From Morinoia aosen (taxonomy: Eukaryota > Arthropoda > Malacostraca > Amphipoda > Talitridae), in assembly GCA_030386875.1 (NCBI GenBank), contig CM059562.1, positions 71,112,201-71,176,200 of the forward strand: a stretch of DNA of 64,000 nt. The letters are read 5' to 3'. Below, piece after piece: positions 1-12,400 of the stretch (positions are counted from its first letter, which is position 1; the number at the start of each line of letters is the position of its first letter). A model generated the notes under the pieces. That model did not search any database. It saw nothing but the letters and a program-made list of their open reading frames with translations, and had not been told where the DNA came from. The translations under genes and the position numbers were made by a program.

Positions 1-480
1 CTCTGCTCGCTGGTAAATGCAGCATAACGTCGCTCCCTTCATTCGCCGCCACGTCTTCCGTCGTCGATGTTACCTGCTGTGGGAGTTGTGAGATTGCGTC
101 GTGTCGCGTGCTGACTAGCTGAGGCTCGTACGCTAAGCGTATGTGCGTGCGTGCGTGTATGGGTGTGTTGGAGTAGGTGCGTATGCCTCAAGCTCCGACG
201 TCCGAGCTGTGACGTCATGCCGCTGCCTCAGGTGCCGCGCTGTGCGTGCGTATGTCCATCCACTCGCTCACGTCCACGGTGCGCGCTGGCGTTGCCGTCT
301 ACCCTCTGGGGGGACTGGGTTGCGCGGTGCGGTTGTGGTTGAGGTTGAGCCTGTGCTCTGTGCGACGTGGTTGGGCACCACACAAGGCAAGTGCGTCCTT
401 GTGATGTCGGTTGTCGCCCGCGCACGACTGGTCCATGGCGCCATGACTGAAAGTTCAGTTTTGGTTATTTAATGACCTTA
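1..480. other. GC-rich, CpG-rich stretch at window start
   Basis: This stretch is visibly richer in G+C and CpG than what follows and contains a short GTGC-type run near 145-160. Base composition changes sharply to AT-rich after about 480. Such islands in animal genomes can mark a promoter or first exon. Short open frames exist on both strands, but none has a recognisable motif, so no gene is called. Confidence 0.3.
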
Positions 481-2307
481 TTAGTCCGAGATTTTCATTC
501 CCTCGTTGCAGGCATTCGCATTTGTATCCATATCATGCTCACCCCATTCATTCCCCTTTACTTCACGTTCACAAAAGAGGACATAAACCTAAACTTAATT
601 CCAATCTAAACTAGACGTGATATTACGTGACAATCATGAATCGCATAAAGAGAGACTACATAAATTTCTAATAACATACTAGCGTTGGAAATTAGATAAT
701 GACGGAGCGGTATGACCTTTGAATTAGAATCAGATTCACTTGAATTTAATAACATTTACATTTTGTTGCGATGCAATAATTCATATAAACATTGAGAGAA
801 TAGTCTTTTTTCATAAAATCAAAGATCCAGATATGCGCATGAATTACATTCAAGTATTCAATTTGCGGTGGAAACTAGTTAATTCGTGGACTATAAGAAA
901 AGGCAAGCAATCAAGAATGACAAACGATAGAATAATAAAATGAAAGGATTACATCATCATGTTTAAGTAGTGCACGTTTAACATTACGTTAAAATTTAAG
1001 TATTAAACATTTCAGTTGAGTTTGAGATAAGACCATCATTTCGACACGTGCTATGAAGATAGAGTCCACTGTGGGTAGTACGAGTGGTCGTGGTACGTCC
1101 GTTAGGCATCGAGAAAAAAAAGGATGCAGAGGCATAGGGAGCAAAGGGAAGGAGGGTCGGAAGGATCGAGCGCCAGGTGTTCGGAGGCCGACTCAGAATG
1201 TAAACAAAGGCTCAGCTAGACCGCTAGCACACCATAGTTCGCACTGCCTTGCCTACGTCACACTCTCCATAGCATCTCAATATCCACATTCCAGGCGTAA
1301 ATATTCATTCATACCACATCCTCTCAACATGAAATTATATGGTTACACATTGCAATAAATTTGAAATGGACGTGGAATGAAATTACCAGTAGATTACATA
1401 AATTCGCACCAGTAAATTTAGTAAATATCAAATCTATAAGTATACATAGTGTATGTAAAATTTTTGATGTGCGGAAAATGTTGTTTTGAATGGAATTTTT
1501 CTTTTATATGAGTCTCCTTTAGCAGGTGAGGATGAAATTTAATTTTTAATAAGGTATAAATTCAATTATCCATAGGAGATTTTTATGGAGGTTTACGAAT
1601 CATACTTTAGAGTTGATAACTTCACAAACATAGTTTAAACTTTGGCGAGCTAAGATGATATAGCTTTAAACGTTCAACTCAGTCTGAAGATTTGAATCTC
1701 AAAGTCGGCGTTATGAACAGTGTTGTTCTCATGTCTCCCTCGCCGATTACAAAATGGCGCCTGTAGTTTAATGGCTTGGCTCGTAGGCGTAATTTTCACA
1801 GAGCCCTATTCCAACTCATTGCTCGAATACAGTAACATGTGCGATAATTAATTGAATGAGGCTTGAATTTGTTTCTGTGGATCGACTGCAAATAATTCTT
1901 TTGCATATTTGGTAATTCCAAATACGTCGGCAATTAATACACACAATATAATAATGAAATATGAGGTTTCATAATGGGAATAATTAGTACAATGGGCAAA
2001 ACACAATCAGAGAATTACAAACAGCTAATCTGAAACATGGTTATTCAAAGAAATCAATAAGGCACAACGGGAATTCAATGCACAATTAGACATATGAACA
2101 ATTACACAGTAAATAAACACAATAGAGAATATAGATGGTTCTACAATAGACACAATAATAGCAAAATAGTTCGAATGGGTACAACATGATAATAAAATAG
2201 GAATGATTTGAATGCAAACTGTTATAATGTATGGATTATTAAACGCATTAGTACAATTTTAGAATTCTATAAATTTCTTAATCACCCACAATTAATTTGG
2301 TTCGGCT
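481..2307. other. AT-rich stretch, no gene seen
   Basis: There is no convincing coding region, RNA gene or repeat here. An open frame of about 100 codons at 1053-1358 has no recognisable domain and a basic, low-complexity start. A CAG followed by GTGAGG at about 1523-1531 resembles a splice junction, but the pyrimidine tract before it is poor. Confidence 0.5.
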
Positions 2308-2415
2308 GGTAAGCGTGACAAATTTTATTGGGAATTGGTAAGCGTGACAATTTTGATTGGGAATTGGTAAGCGTGACAAATTTGATTGGGAATTGGTAAG
2401 CGTGACAAATTTGAG
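2308..2415. repeat. 29-bp tandem repeat, about 3.7 copies
   Basis: Units starting at 2308, 2337, 2366 and 2395 share the core GGTAAGCGTGACAAATTT followed by GATTGGGAATT. Copies differ by only one or two bases and the last is partial, so the array is young or homogenised. The surrounding sequence is not repetitive. It is a minisatellite with no visible coding role. Confidence 0.95.
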
Positions 2416-5011
2416 CGGTCTCTGTCGGAGCGTGAGCACGGCAAGATTAAGCAGAATTATGAATTATAATTATCCTTAAACAAACTTAAATCTCACTCCG
2501 CTGCCTCCATTGTTATGGTGGCCTAGATTTTTTTTCATCGATGTCACATCAAATGTAATGATCGCTATCTCCTATTGCAGATCGCTGTCGACATATGTAA
2601 AGTTCTTCCTTCTCGTGTAATATCGCCGCTGACGTCCTATTCGTTGGTATAATATTGTATTAGTTTGATGACGTTATTTTCTATTAATTTTCATCGCACC
2701 TCTTATAAATCATTGAGACAATATTCCAGCTTTAGTTTCATTGCTGCGTCAGGTCATTTCCAAGGATGTGGGTTCTATTTCTGACACCACATATCATTAC
2801 TAATTATAGCTTGCAGTTCCTATGGATAGAGGTAAATAATCAGAAGTAATCCAATGAATTTAATATTGAATGAAAAAGGACATTAGGAGGTGAGGCCTCA
2901 TCTTTGAATATAACTTGCGAAACAGAACATTTAACTCATCAATAAACGTGCATAGCGCGATACATTTTCGAGTACAAAGTCTAGACCTATTACGTGAAGA
3001 AAAGGGGATGAAGGTGAGGCTCACATAATGCAATTAGGATACTTAGCTCGGTCGTTGACGGCGTTTATGAATCAAACACGACTCATTAAAGTAACAACGA
3101 GTAACCCTCACTACCTGGCTGAACTTGCCAGGCAGCGAGGTAGGGAGCACAAGCAGATACGTCTATTGCTCACTGTCGCTGGGTAGCTTCTGCCCAGGCC
3201 GACGCTGCTAAGCGCAGGAGCCTAGGACGCTGTCCCTCTTGAGAACAGACAGGTTCTCTTATAGACAATACTTTACGTTAGCTATTCCTATCGGAAATGG
3301 CAAGTATCATCATCTAATTAGAAGAGAATAGGTTCACAATTGAATGACAGTTAATTTACCCAGAGTAAATAAGATCCTAAGTCTCTCTAAGGAAGGAAAG
3401 GAACATACATTAAGCAAATGGAAGTATCAGGCAGTCCGGCCAGCTGTCGATGTTCCGTGACGTGTCACCCGTAGAGGGTGCGGTGGCGCCTTCAAACGGT
3501 GAAGTTGATGTTGTCGCTGTTGGTAGAGCTGATGACGACGGTTGATGATGTCTAGGCGAAGATCGTGAAGACAAGAATATGCAGCCTTTACTGACGAGAA
3601 GATATTTCTATGGAAGCCAGTCTTTTCGAAGGTATTTCAGTCGCTAGCTAGGCAGACTTTTTCTTCTTAACGCTTATTCAAACACAGCGTAGAGTATAGT
3701 CACAGTAGAATCATGACACAGCCATTACCTGCTCTTATGAAACTCATTTTACATGGCCTGAAATATGCCAAAATTGTCAATTTCATGTACCTCAAAAAAC
3801 TTTGTAATCTATCAAAATTTTTCCCTTTTTGAGTTGAACAACTTGACCGTTCATGTAACAACCTGGTGTAATTTTGTCGAACAAAATGTACGTTGTCCTC
3901 ATAGAATTATCTTGTCTAGTTTTTCTTTACTGTGCTTTGGGTACAAATGCCTAAAATTTCAAAATTTACTTCTTGTTGTACAAACGTTCCCCACGCCAGA
4001 ATTTTATAAAAACAGAGAGGCTAGCTGTATTTTTCGCAACGGGTTTCCTTCAATTCCCTCGGGAATCATTCGGTTCATCTCAAGGTTCCAAAGCCAGATT
4101 CTCTACAGTGTCCTGACGAAAGTTTGTAGCGCTGTTTGATTTGCCAGACAATTTGCCCTCTTCCGCATTCCTCAAAGTTTCCCGATGAATTTGCGTGCCT
4201 CAAGTTGGGTCAGGTTCTCCGTAAGGGAGTTTCTTCTTCCTAAGATCCACCTATAGAGACGAGAGCAGTTCTGGAGAGACCGTCGTCAATAACTTTTGTG
4301 AAACTTTCCCGCGCAGCGAGGGTTTATCTAGTGATTCATTGTTCCATTCGTCTTTCTCGAAGTGCGCAACATGGCCCTCGCCGCAATGTGGAGAGCAATA
4401 AGTAGGAGCCGGGGGCCCTAAAGAGGCACTTGAGCAACTTTGATTTAATGCTTAAGGAGCCTCCCAGAAACTGGGGGCACAGCGCCGCTGCTTCAATCAA
4501 TTTGCTTTTAAAGTGTTGCGTCTCGTTTCGATGTTGTTTTGATATTGTCCAGTCATACATATACGAAAACATTCTCAAATCTAAACTTAGTATGGCCTCT
4601 TGTCGTATTAATCTTGTGAAATTGTTGTTTAAGAAATTAGTGCAAATTAAATGTTGGGCTAAATTCAGCTTGTTGTGATGAGGTGATATATAAATGAACC
4701 GATTTAGTTCATGGAATCTAATCCTCGTTTAAAATTACAGCTTTAACGTAGGAGAAAACATTGTAGTCTTGAATGCAATTTTCACTAGAGTTTTCGAGTT
4801 ATCTGCAGCTTATCATCAATAAACATGAGTGAAACAATGGAAATCAGGAAACTGTTAAAATCTTAAAAGTAAGCATGCTGTTTTTAGTTTGAGAAAACTC
4901 AAAATTTAAAAATTTATAAACATTAGAGACAGAAAATTTTATTCGTCTTACACAGTTGAACTCGCAAGATAAATTGAATCTGCACTACTACGATAAAGTA
5001 TTTAAAAACTT
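2416..5011. other. Intergenic or intronic stretch with GC-richer patches
   Basis: No gene is supported. Patches at about 3100-3260 and 3430-3560 are more GC-rich and contain several short complementary segments, for example around 3111-3143. These are short and compete with each other, so no defined RNA structure is called. A 124-codon open frame at 3765-4139 shows no domain and looks like chance. Confidence 0.5.
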
Positions 5012-5334
5012 ATGTTGTACAGCGTTATCCATAAATATGAGTGCAGCAAGTGTGACGCTACCCATTGTGGAGAGACGTCTCTGTATCTCCACTCTCGCAT
5101 CGCTGAGCATTTTGGTGTGTCCGCCCGACCAAGTCAGCGTGTTGCAAACCCGCCCCGTAGTGATATTAGGGACATGCTCTCGCAAATGACCATTCAATAC
5201 ACAAGAAAAGTCTTGAAGTACTAGAGGGCAGCAAACCAGTAGATTTACTAATAACAGAAACCATTGTAATTCACGAACTAAAGCGAATTCTTGGCCACCA
5301 TGACTCTCTTGTACCGCTAAGTTTTTTAACATAG
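5012..5334 (+). pseudogene. Penelope-like element fossil: GIY-YIG endonuclease C-terminus
   Basis: The frame from 5012 reads KYECSKCDATHCGET, then SRIAEHFGVSARPSQ and ANPPRSDIRD. This is the arrangement of the GIY-YIG endonuclease at the C-terminus of Penelope-like retroelement proteins, with its characteristic CxxC. After a frame change near 5215 the other frame reads EGSKPVDLLITETIVIHEL and then HHDSLVPLSFLT, the usual extreme C-terminus of these proteins, with a TAG at 5332-5334. The nuclease normally nicks target DNA for reverse transcription. This copy is broken: YIG reads HCG and there is a frameshift. No reverse transcriptase part is recognisable upstream, so it is a truncated remnant. 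The family call rests on remembered motifs and is fairly secure. Confidence 0.75.
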
Positions 5335-8300
5335 CAGAGCAGGTTCTACTTTTCTTGTTAGTTCAAAGCTGCAGGACGAGTTAATTTTGTTTTCCTTTCT
5401 CTAACGTTTTGTAGGTTTTAGTATTCTTAAATTCATTCTGTGAATCTAGCAATTTGCTGTTTTCCATTGCTTCAAAGATGTCTACCAATAGTGAGCTGTG
5501 CATGACTCGAAAGCTCTAGCGAAATTTGTATCTATGACTAGGGTGTTTTTACCAACCCTTCTTCTGTGGATTTAATATAAAGTTAACATGTGGATAGATA
5601 TAATTCCCAATACAGTAGTAGCATTTTACACAAAAACATATTTCATCGTATGAAGTGCTCGTACATATCCCAGAATATAACATTTTCTGTGGCATGCACA
5701 AAACTGAGCGTGCGGAGACTGAAATCCTGCTCCTTTTCATTCACAAATACTTTATAAAGTGACTCTGTTTTTCGCAAAAGTGAATTCAAAAGAGCAGTCT
5801 CCGTCACTTCTTTAGCTCGCTGCAGCGAAGTTTGCCGACATTTCACAAAGTTTGGATTAGAATGTAATGTCATGTTTTGTGGGCTGGAGCTGATCCAATC
5901 TTATTGTGCAGGGTCCAGTGCTCCCGATATTGAGCTGTCCTCTGTCTGTCATCCTGGTTGTATACAGAGTTCCCGTTGTGCTCCTTATAAACATTCGATT
6001 GGCGCACATGACTTCTTAGCCACGATGCTCAGCACTAGAGCGTGAATCATTCTGTTTGTACTAACATAAAGTGCATTGCGTCCGTTTGTTGTTTAAATTT
6101 GAGGACCTGTAGTGGTGTTGCTAGTGGTCGATTCCGAGCGAAGGCTACTTCTGCTTTGAAAGTTCTGAAACTTCAATTTGGTAGTGTGGGTTAACAAAAT
6201 GTAAAGGTTTCGTGTGAGTTAAATATCCAAATTTGATTACATTATTAAATTTATTCGAATAAACTAATGCTCGCTTGTAAATAATGTACATAATGCATAT
6301 TAGGAAACTATCATATCATAACATATACTTATTTAATACTCACAGTTTTGTCTTATTTGGATTTCAGGAAGTAAAATCGAAATCCTGACTGTCAGAATAT
6401 TTTGAAGAGTCTCATAGCGTCGACTTCTGGCGAAATTTACTTTGAAATCTAAAGTCAGACAAATATTCACACATACATCACTTATAAATAAAATAAGTAG
6501 CTCTTAAGTATTATCTCATAGTGTTATGAAGCCTTGTAGTTCATTAGGGAACGGTTTGAGGTTCCAAAATAAACTTCAATATCAGGCTTTGGCAATGTCG
6601 CGTAGAATAAGAAGCACGTTTTCCACGGATAGAGAAGAAATGAAAGCGAACAAGCATGTTGAATCTGTGCGAGAACGTTCGCATTTTTAAAATGCTTGTA
6701 GACCATTAAGTGAGGCGGGTAAGGTTGTTTTCCATTGTTACGAGGACTTGTCAAGTGGAACAACTTTGAAGTGACTTTCGGCTGAGTTGCTGCGCCTCCT
6801 TGACGGATTCACTGAAATTCAACTGAGAGAACCGTTTGCTCATGCTTTCATCCGAGTCAAAATTGTCACAGATACAACTGTTCATCCGAGAAAAAATCGT
6901 TGGCATCCATAGAACAGCTCTCTATAGGCATTATCGATAGCAAATGTTATTGTGCACGAATATTATTGAATGAGCTATTCAAATAGGATCGATGTTAGTT
7001 GTTCTTTTACATCCGAAGACGAGAATAAACCAATAGTTCGAAGTGCTTTATGCCTCGCAAAAAAAACATCTCATTAAGCAATTAATGAACTGAATGAGAA
7101 TCATCCTATTTTTTTAGGAATATTTTTCAAATGTAGGTATGATTAGAAGATTTCTCAGGAGTAAAAAGGTAATAATTTCTAGCCCAACGTTTTTTTTAAC
7201 CAAATGGAGCGGTAGGTAATCGCGTAAGTGAATTTTCTTTCATAGTAGTATCATTTGTAACTGCCCCAAGTGATCTATTTCTGTCATTCATGCCACAGTG
7301 CATCAACGATTCTTGACCATTTTCAAGTCGTCCACTGCTTAAGACAATACATCCTGCAAAAAATGATAAATCCAGTAAAGAATGAGCAACATTGCGGATT
7401 ACTTAAATAATAAAATGTTCAAAAGAATTACATCCTTTGACGTGTCGTTCCATCGTCTTGTAATTACTAATATTCATGCTACAATGCGTGAACAGCATGG
7501 TGTAGGGTGCAATTGTAATAAATTTTACTTCGACTGAGCCAAGACTAGCCTCAGCAAGTGAAATTGCTGCTTGTTTCGAACTTTTTTTTTTGCTGTGTTT
7601 ATAAAATTTTCTTGGTATTCACACTCTTCGCCTGGTGTTGTATTAACTCATAACTAAATGTTTGCATAAACCACTTCTTCAGATAAAGATTTGATATCTC
7701 ATGTAGAAAATGTACGATATCAATATTTGAATGTTTTCAAAAGTATAATTTTTAGCATCGATTTCCAAGTGATACCTAAATATCATCAAAAATAAATTGG
7801 TTATGTTAAAACACTCCATGCAAGCATACCGAGTCAAAATTTTTTATAATTTGCGTTATTTTTAGTTGAATAGAGCGGTACGTCAGCGGTATAGTTACTT
7901 CTGTTATTTCGTTTTATCTATTGAAATTTCTGTAATGATATGCTCGAGTGTGTTTTAATTATCTACTAATTTCAAGCTGCGTTTCGAGTTACAGAAAACA
8001 CTGCTTAAAATTTAGGAGCCTTCCATCTGTGCTTATGCATCATAGTTTTTGTTCGATCGTTGGCTCGATGAAATAGCGTGTAAAAAATTTTTGCGTGCGA
8101 CTTCATTTCAAAACACTCGTTGCAAGGTCAAAATTCTGATTTCTGAAAGTTTTTCTTTCTGACTCTCGTTGACAAAATGGCTGTAATTTTTACCTTTCAG
8201 CACTGATCACTGTTTCTTAAAAATGGACGATTTTCCTTTGCTAACTTTCATAATTATCAAATATTTTCAGAATCTCTTACGAAAGACTTCTAAGAACGAA

Positions 8301-8540
8301 CAAAGCAGTAAGAAAAGAAAACAATTGGATAGAACTGGAGCAGCAAAATTTCTTCGATGAAGACAAAAGAGAAGATGGTCAATTCCAGTGACTGAGAACT
8401 GCTCTCATTTCTTTCGTTGAAAGATGCTATTTGGTATTTGGATTCAGTCCAATTTTGGCCAACTGTAAAAGATTAAACGCATAGTTTAATTAAATAACGG
8501 AAAGCGCTCCAAATTTTTCTTTTAAAAGCTTATTTTAATT
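5335..8540. other. AT-rich stretch, nothing identified
   Basis: No gene, RNA gene or array is supported. The largest open frames, about 75 codons (5643-5873 and 6524-6763 on the minus strand), have no recognisable motif. The stretch is consistent with intron or intergenic DNA. Confidence 0.5.
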
Positions 8541-8564
8541 CTTTTCTTACTTTTTCAGGTGAGT
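8540..8564 (+). promoter_or_regulatory. Candidate recursive splice site (acceptor fused to donor)
   Basis: A pyrimidine-rich run from about 8536 ends in TTTTTCAG, followed at once by GTGAGT (junction 8558/8559). A 3' splice site joined directly to a 5' splice site is the form of ratcheting points used to remove very long insect introns in steps. The pyrimidine tract and both consensus elements are visible. That it lies in a transcribed plus-strand intron is inference, since no flanking exon of a host gene is seen in the window. Confidence 0.4.
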
Positions 8565-9224
8565 AACGATGGGTGACGACCGACCTAAATCGATCTCCAC
8601 TCAGTGAGGGCGAGCCGACACTCCGTGAGTTCATTCTTGTTTGCCAGGCGTCAGCAGCATTTGTGATAGCTCTCTTTTAGACTCGCTAGAAACTCTCTCG
8701 ACTTAACTTAATTACCAGCGCTTCTTGTCGCGCCGACTTCATTCCGGAAATGTTTAAATCTACTTTACACAAACACTGTTTGTTAAATGTAACCTGGAAA
8801 TTATATGTATAATACGTGCAACGAACACATATATGTTTAGAAAATCATTTGAGCGCTTACGATAACCCATTGGGATATTTCTAATTTGGAAATTTATGTA
8901 ATTTAAAAGATCAGTCATGATTTTCACTAAGGTTTAAAAATCTGAACAAAGTTGTTTTATTCAAGTTAATCTTTTTATAGAGGACTATTTTATGTTCTGG
9001 TAAGACATGATCAATTACTGCGTTTGTTGAAGTTAAATACACGCATCATAGAAATTATTACTTCATGGTCTAAAACTCGCAACTCGAGATAAAACAGACC
9101 CCATCTGCTGTAAAACGTTACTCCAATACTCCTCTATAATCCTTTTACCTTTTTAAGCTAATTTAATACTCCCTTCTTGATTCCTTCGATCATTTTTGCA
9201 TTAGTTATTATAAATCACCTGCGT
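8565..9224. other. Short stretch, nothing identified
   Basis: No coding frame, repeat or RNA gene is supported between the candidate splice site and the CTG-repeat region. Confidence 0.5.
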
Positions 9225-9364
9225 TCAGTACAGCGTATCTTTATCGACGTGTGATAAGAAATCGTTAGCTTGAGAGCGAGGCGCGCTGCGCTCACGCCGG
9301 CCTCTCTTCAAACTAAAAGCACCGATGATGGAAGCCTGGCTGTGACTGCGCGCACCTGCACGCC

Positions 9365-9402
<38 letters not shown>

Positions 9403-9443
9403 CGTGTTATTCTCTCCAATGATGCTTGCGGTATTCTAATCAA
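9225..9443 (-). other. Open frame with an 11-glutamine run (possible exon)
   Basis: The minus strand is open for 72 codons and translates the CTG repeat as 11 consecutive glutamines, followed by a basic stretch (RRAGARSHSQ, LKRGRRERSAPR). There is no ATG at the start; the first codon counted is TTG. If real it would therefore be an internal exon rather than a gene start. The segment is GC-richer than its surroundings. Polyglutamine runs are common in arthropod regulatory proteins, but no domain is visible, and a chance frame through a microsatellite is equally likely. Confidence 0.2.
9366..9400. repeat. (CTG)n microsatellite, 11-12 units
   Basis: This is an uninterrupted run of CTG on the plus strand, equivalent to CAG on the minus strand. 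It is perfect over 35 bp, which suggests it is still length-variable. Confidence 0.98.
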
Positions 9444-12400
9444 GTTGCCTCTTAATCAACTGGATGTAGAGCTTTCGCGGCTGTCTCAATTTTCTTTCGG
9501 CGAATTTTTCAAGGTAAAAAGCCGTTGCATGATTGAAACATTGGACAAAGAGAGTCTGTATTTTATATGCGAGAGCTTATTCACCAAAATGATTTTCTCA
9601 CGTCTTTGTTTTCTTTTGTTTTTGAGTTGGCAGAAGATTTTGTACAGTAAATAAATTAAAGGACGTCGATATTATTTTCAAGGAATGAGTAGTTCATAAA
9701 ATATTTACATTTTTTTCGGTGAATAGACGTGGAAAGAGTACATCGTGTATAAAAATGAGCAAAACTAAGAACTCTTGGAGTTAGCCAAGCGTTTATTGAG
9801 CGACATTCTTTGTCCGCAGCAACCTGTGACCTATCACGTAGAGGTCGTTTGCACTGAATTTCGCCCCCTTCCTACTGCCACCCGAACCCAATAATTGGCA
9901 GCAGGAATTGCTGGAATGACGATGCGTTAAATATTTCCATCTTCTTCCTTATATTAGGTTACCTTGAAACTGTCCTTTCTCAAGTGCTCATTAGGTCGTG
10001 CCTTATCTTATTATATTTCATGTGGCAGACGGCTGTCGACAACGCTATTTGCCTCCTTTATGTTAGAGTGATAACGGTTTTATGCCCACTCTAAAAATTA
10101 CTCAGGGTCTCTAGGAGCAAAATGCAGAGCGCATGGACATTGCTTCCAAGTGCATGTGCCGTCTGTTTCTCGAGCTACAGACTCAGGCTCATTTTAGCGT
10201 GCGGCTCAGCTAAGTAGAAACAAAAGAAATCTGTTTTCTATATCGGAGACGTTTCAGAACCTCGGAAATGCATATTGCTGTCGCAATCAGGAGGTGCATA
10301 TTCCAGGAAGTTGTGCACTCAGAAGATACATTCTTGAAGGTGGACTTAAAGTGTGCGAGTACTGGAAAAACTATGTCCCCGCCGTCAATCGCATTTTGAT
10401 TAGTTTTTCGAAGCGCTGAATGCGCAAGATAAGTATTCCTTGGTTGCATTCATGAGTAACGTCAGTGCATGAGAAGTATTTTGTGCCTTCTCATCCTTCC
10501 TCAATAGGAACTGCATAAATCAGACGATTCCGTTTGCAGTTTCTGCACATTTAATCGAGTTTCTCTCCTAGACTTTAGATAAGATAACGCTGTAATCATA
10601 CTTTACCAATTTTACTGCACGAGGATTCATCGGCCCAGTATTTATGCGCATAAATGGCCCTTTAAAACACGCATGACTATTCATTACATCTGAAAGTAAT
10701 GAAAAAAAATCACAACAAAGCTGGAGCTGGAGTCAAATTTATTTTACCCCAGCTGAAAGTACTCTTTGATTGCAAAAATTTTCGCTATGTGGTCAGAATG
10801 GAGAAGAAAATTGCATCTTTTACTGCGACAAAGAAAGAACCGCGGACACACTTGTTCCGCATCGGCATGCGCTTGTGTCGGAATGTTCATTGCCTTCAGT
10901 CGCTATTGATCACGAGACAAATGCCTGAGTCGTCCGTTGCATTGATCTTGCAAACTGCCCAGGATAACAGCGACCACAAATCATGATTCTACGCTTCTTT
11001 TCTTCCTTAGTGAGCTTTCCTACAGACGAGCGCAAAAATTCTCGCGTTCTCGTATCATAAGTTCACAAACAAGCATACCTCTAACTATAGACTTGTGTGT
11101 TTTGAACGAGATTCTATTCCTACGTTTTAGATCGATACCTAATATTGGTTCGCAGGAAAGTTCAATAAATAGAGGATTGCTATCACTGGTTTTCGAAAAT
11201 AGTTTGCATCATCATTTAATCATCCGCGTCTTTTCAAATTTGTGAAAGAGGCAATCCTGATAGAATTTTTACCTTCAGTATCGGATGCTATTTTTCCTGT
11301 CCCATTAAATATTTTCGATCCCATTTCAGATTACTCCCGTCATTTAATTGGAATTCCTATCAGGGTGAAGAATATTTCTCCACTGACCAAGAAACTCGTC
11401 GGACTAAAAAGAAAATCCAGAATGTTTTTTCACATTAGGCAGGGCATTTCATTCGATCATTTTCTACAATTTCAAGACTCCCAATACGTTTGAAGACGAA
11501 AAAGTTATTCTGGAAGTGAACAAGGAAAGTAGACAACGATTATCGACAGCTTGGTCAATCGAATTTACAATAATTCTACGTCTAGTGAAACTCGGGTAAA
11601 GCAACGCTTTTGGTTACAAAAAGCTTATATGCCTATTTACTGCATGACAGCTAAATCGTTGTCCACAAAATCGCTGTCGCAAAATCTTGCCAAATCGTTG
11701 TCTAGAGTGACGAATCGAATGCTGAGTCGCACAGAGTGAAGCTTATGAGACTTCCAGCCATGCTGGACTTGAACCAAAACACAAAAAAAACTGCTGTAAA
11801 ACACGGCGCAGACCTTCTACGTCGTGTTCAAAGCCCAATGGACTGGCACCAGTCTGAAGGCGCGTACTTGAGGTAACGATATATACCCTAACAAGAAGAA
11901 CCTTGGACAGGAATTTTACTTCTCGACACGATAGAAATCCAAAAAACTCATCACGCCAATGGCAGTAATGATCGTGATGTGGTGTTTCAGACCGGCCAGC
12001 TTTGTCCTCCGATCTGAATATATATGAGATTCCTTAGAAATATAGGGGCTTAAAATTAGGACAAAAAGTTAGAACAACTGAATGAAACATGGGAGCACAT
12101 GCCGCAGGTGAGTTTTACGAAGTTGATCAAGTCCATGCCAAGACTTTGCCAAACCGTAATTGACTCGATAGACTTCGCAACGAATTATTGGGTCCGAAAA
12201 ATTTCATTCCTACAGAAACTTTTGTTCCTATTGGCTCGTGTTAGCGGGAATTGTGAGGGATCAATATTTGTTTTCTATCAATGTACAATGAATATTTCAT
12301 TTGAACAATATTTTTCATTGATGTTCGTGTAAATTATTCTAAGACCAATGATCGTTTTTTTTTTCATATCACTTCATCCAGTGCTTAATACCAGTCAGAA

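Noticed and set aside
1741-1830. tRNA-like segment with GTAGTTTAATGG
   Set aside because: It resembles a tRNA A box, but there is no B box or acceptor stem at the right distance.
3108-3225. Possible structured RNA in a GC-rich patch
   Set aside because: The complementary segments are 5-6 bp, compete with each other and do not form a tRNA or other known fold.
3765-4139. 124-codon plus-strand frame
   Set aside because: No domain, AT-driven codon use, no splice or start context; of a length expected by chance.
6120-6140. GGTCGATTCC resembling a pol III B box
   Set aside because: It is one base short of the consensus and has no A box upstream, so no SINE or tRNA is supported.
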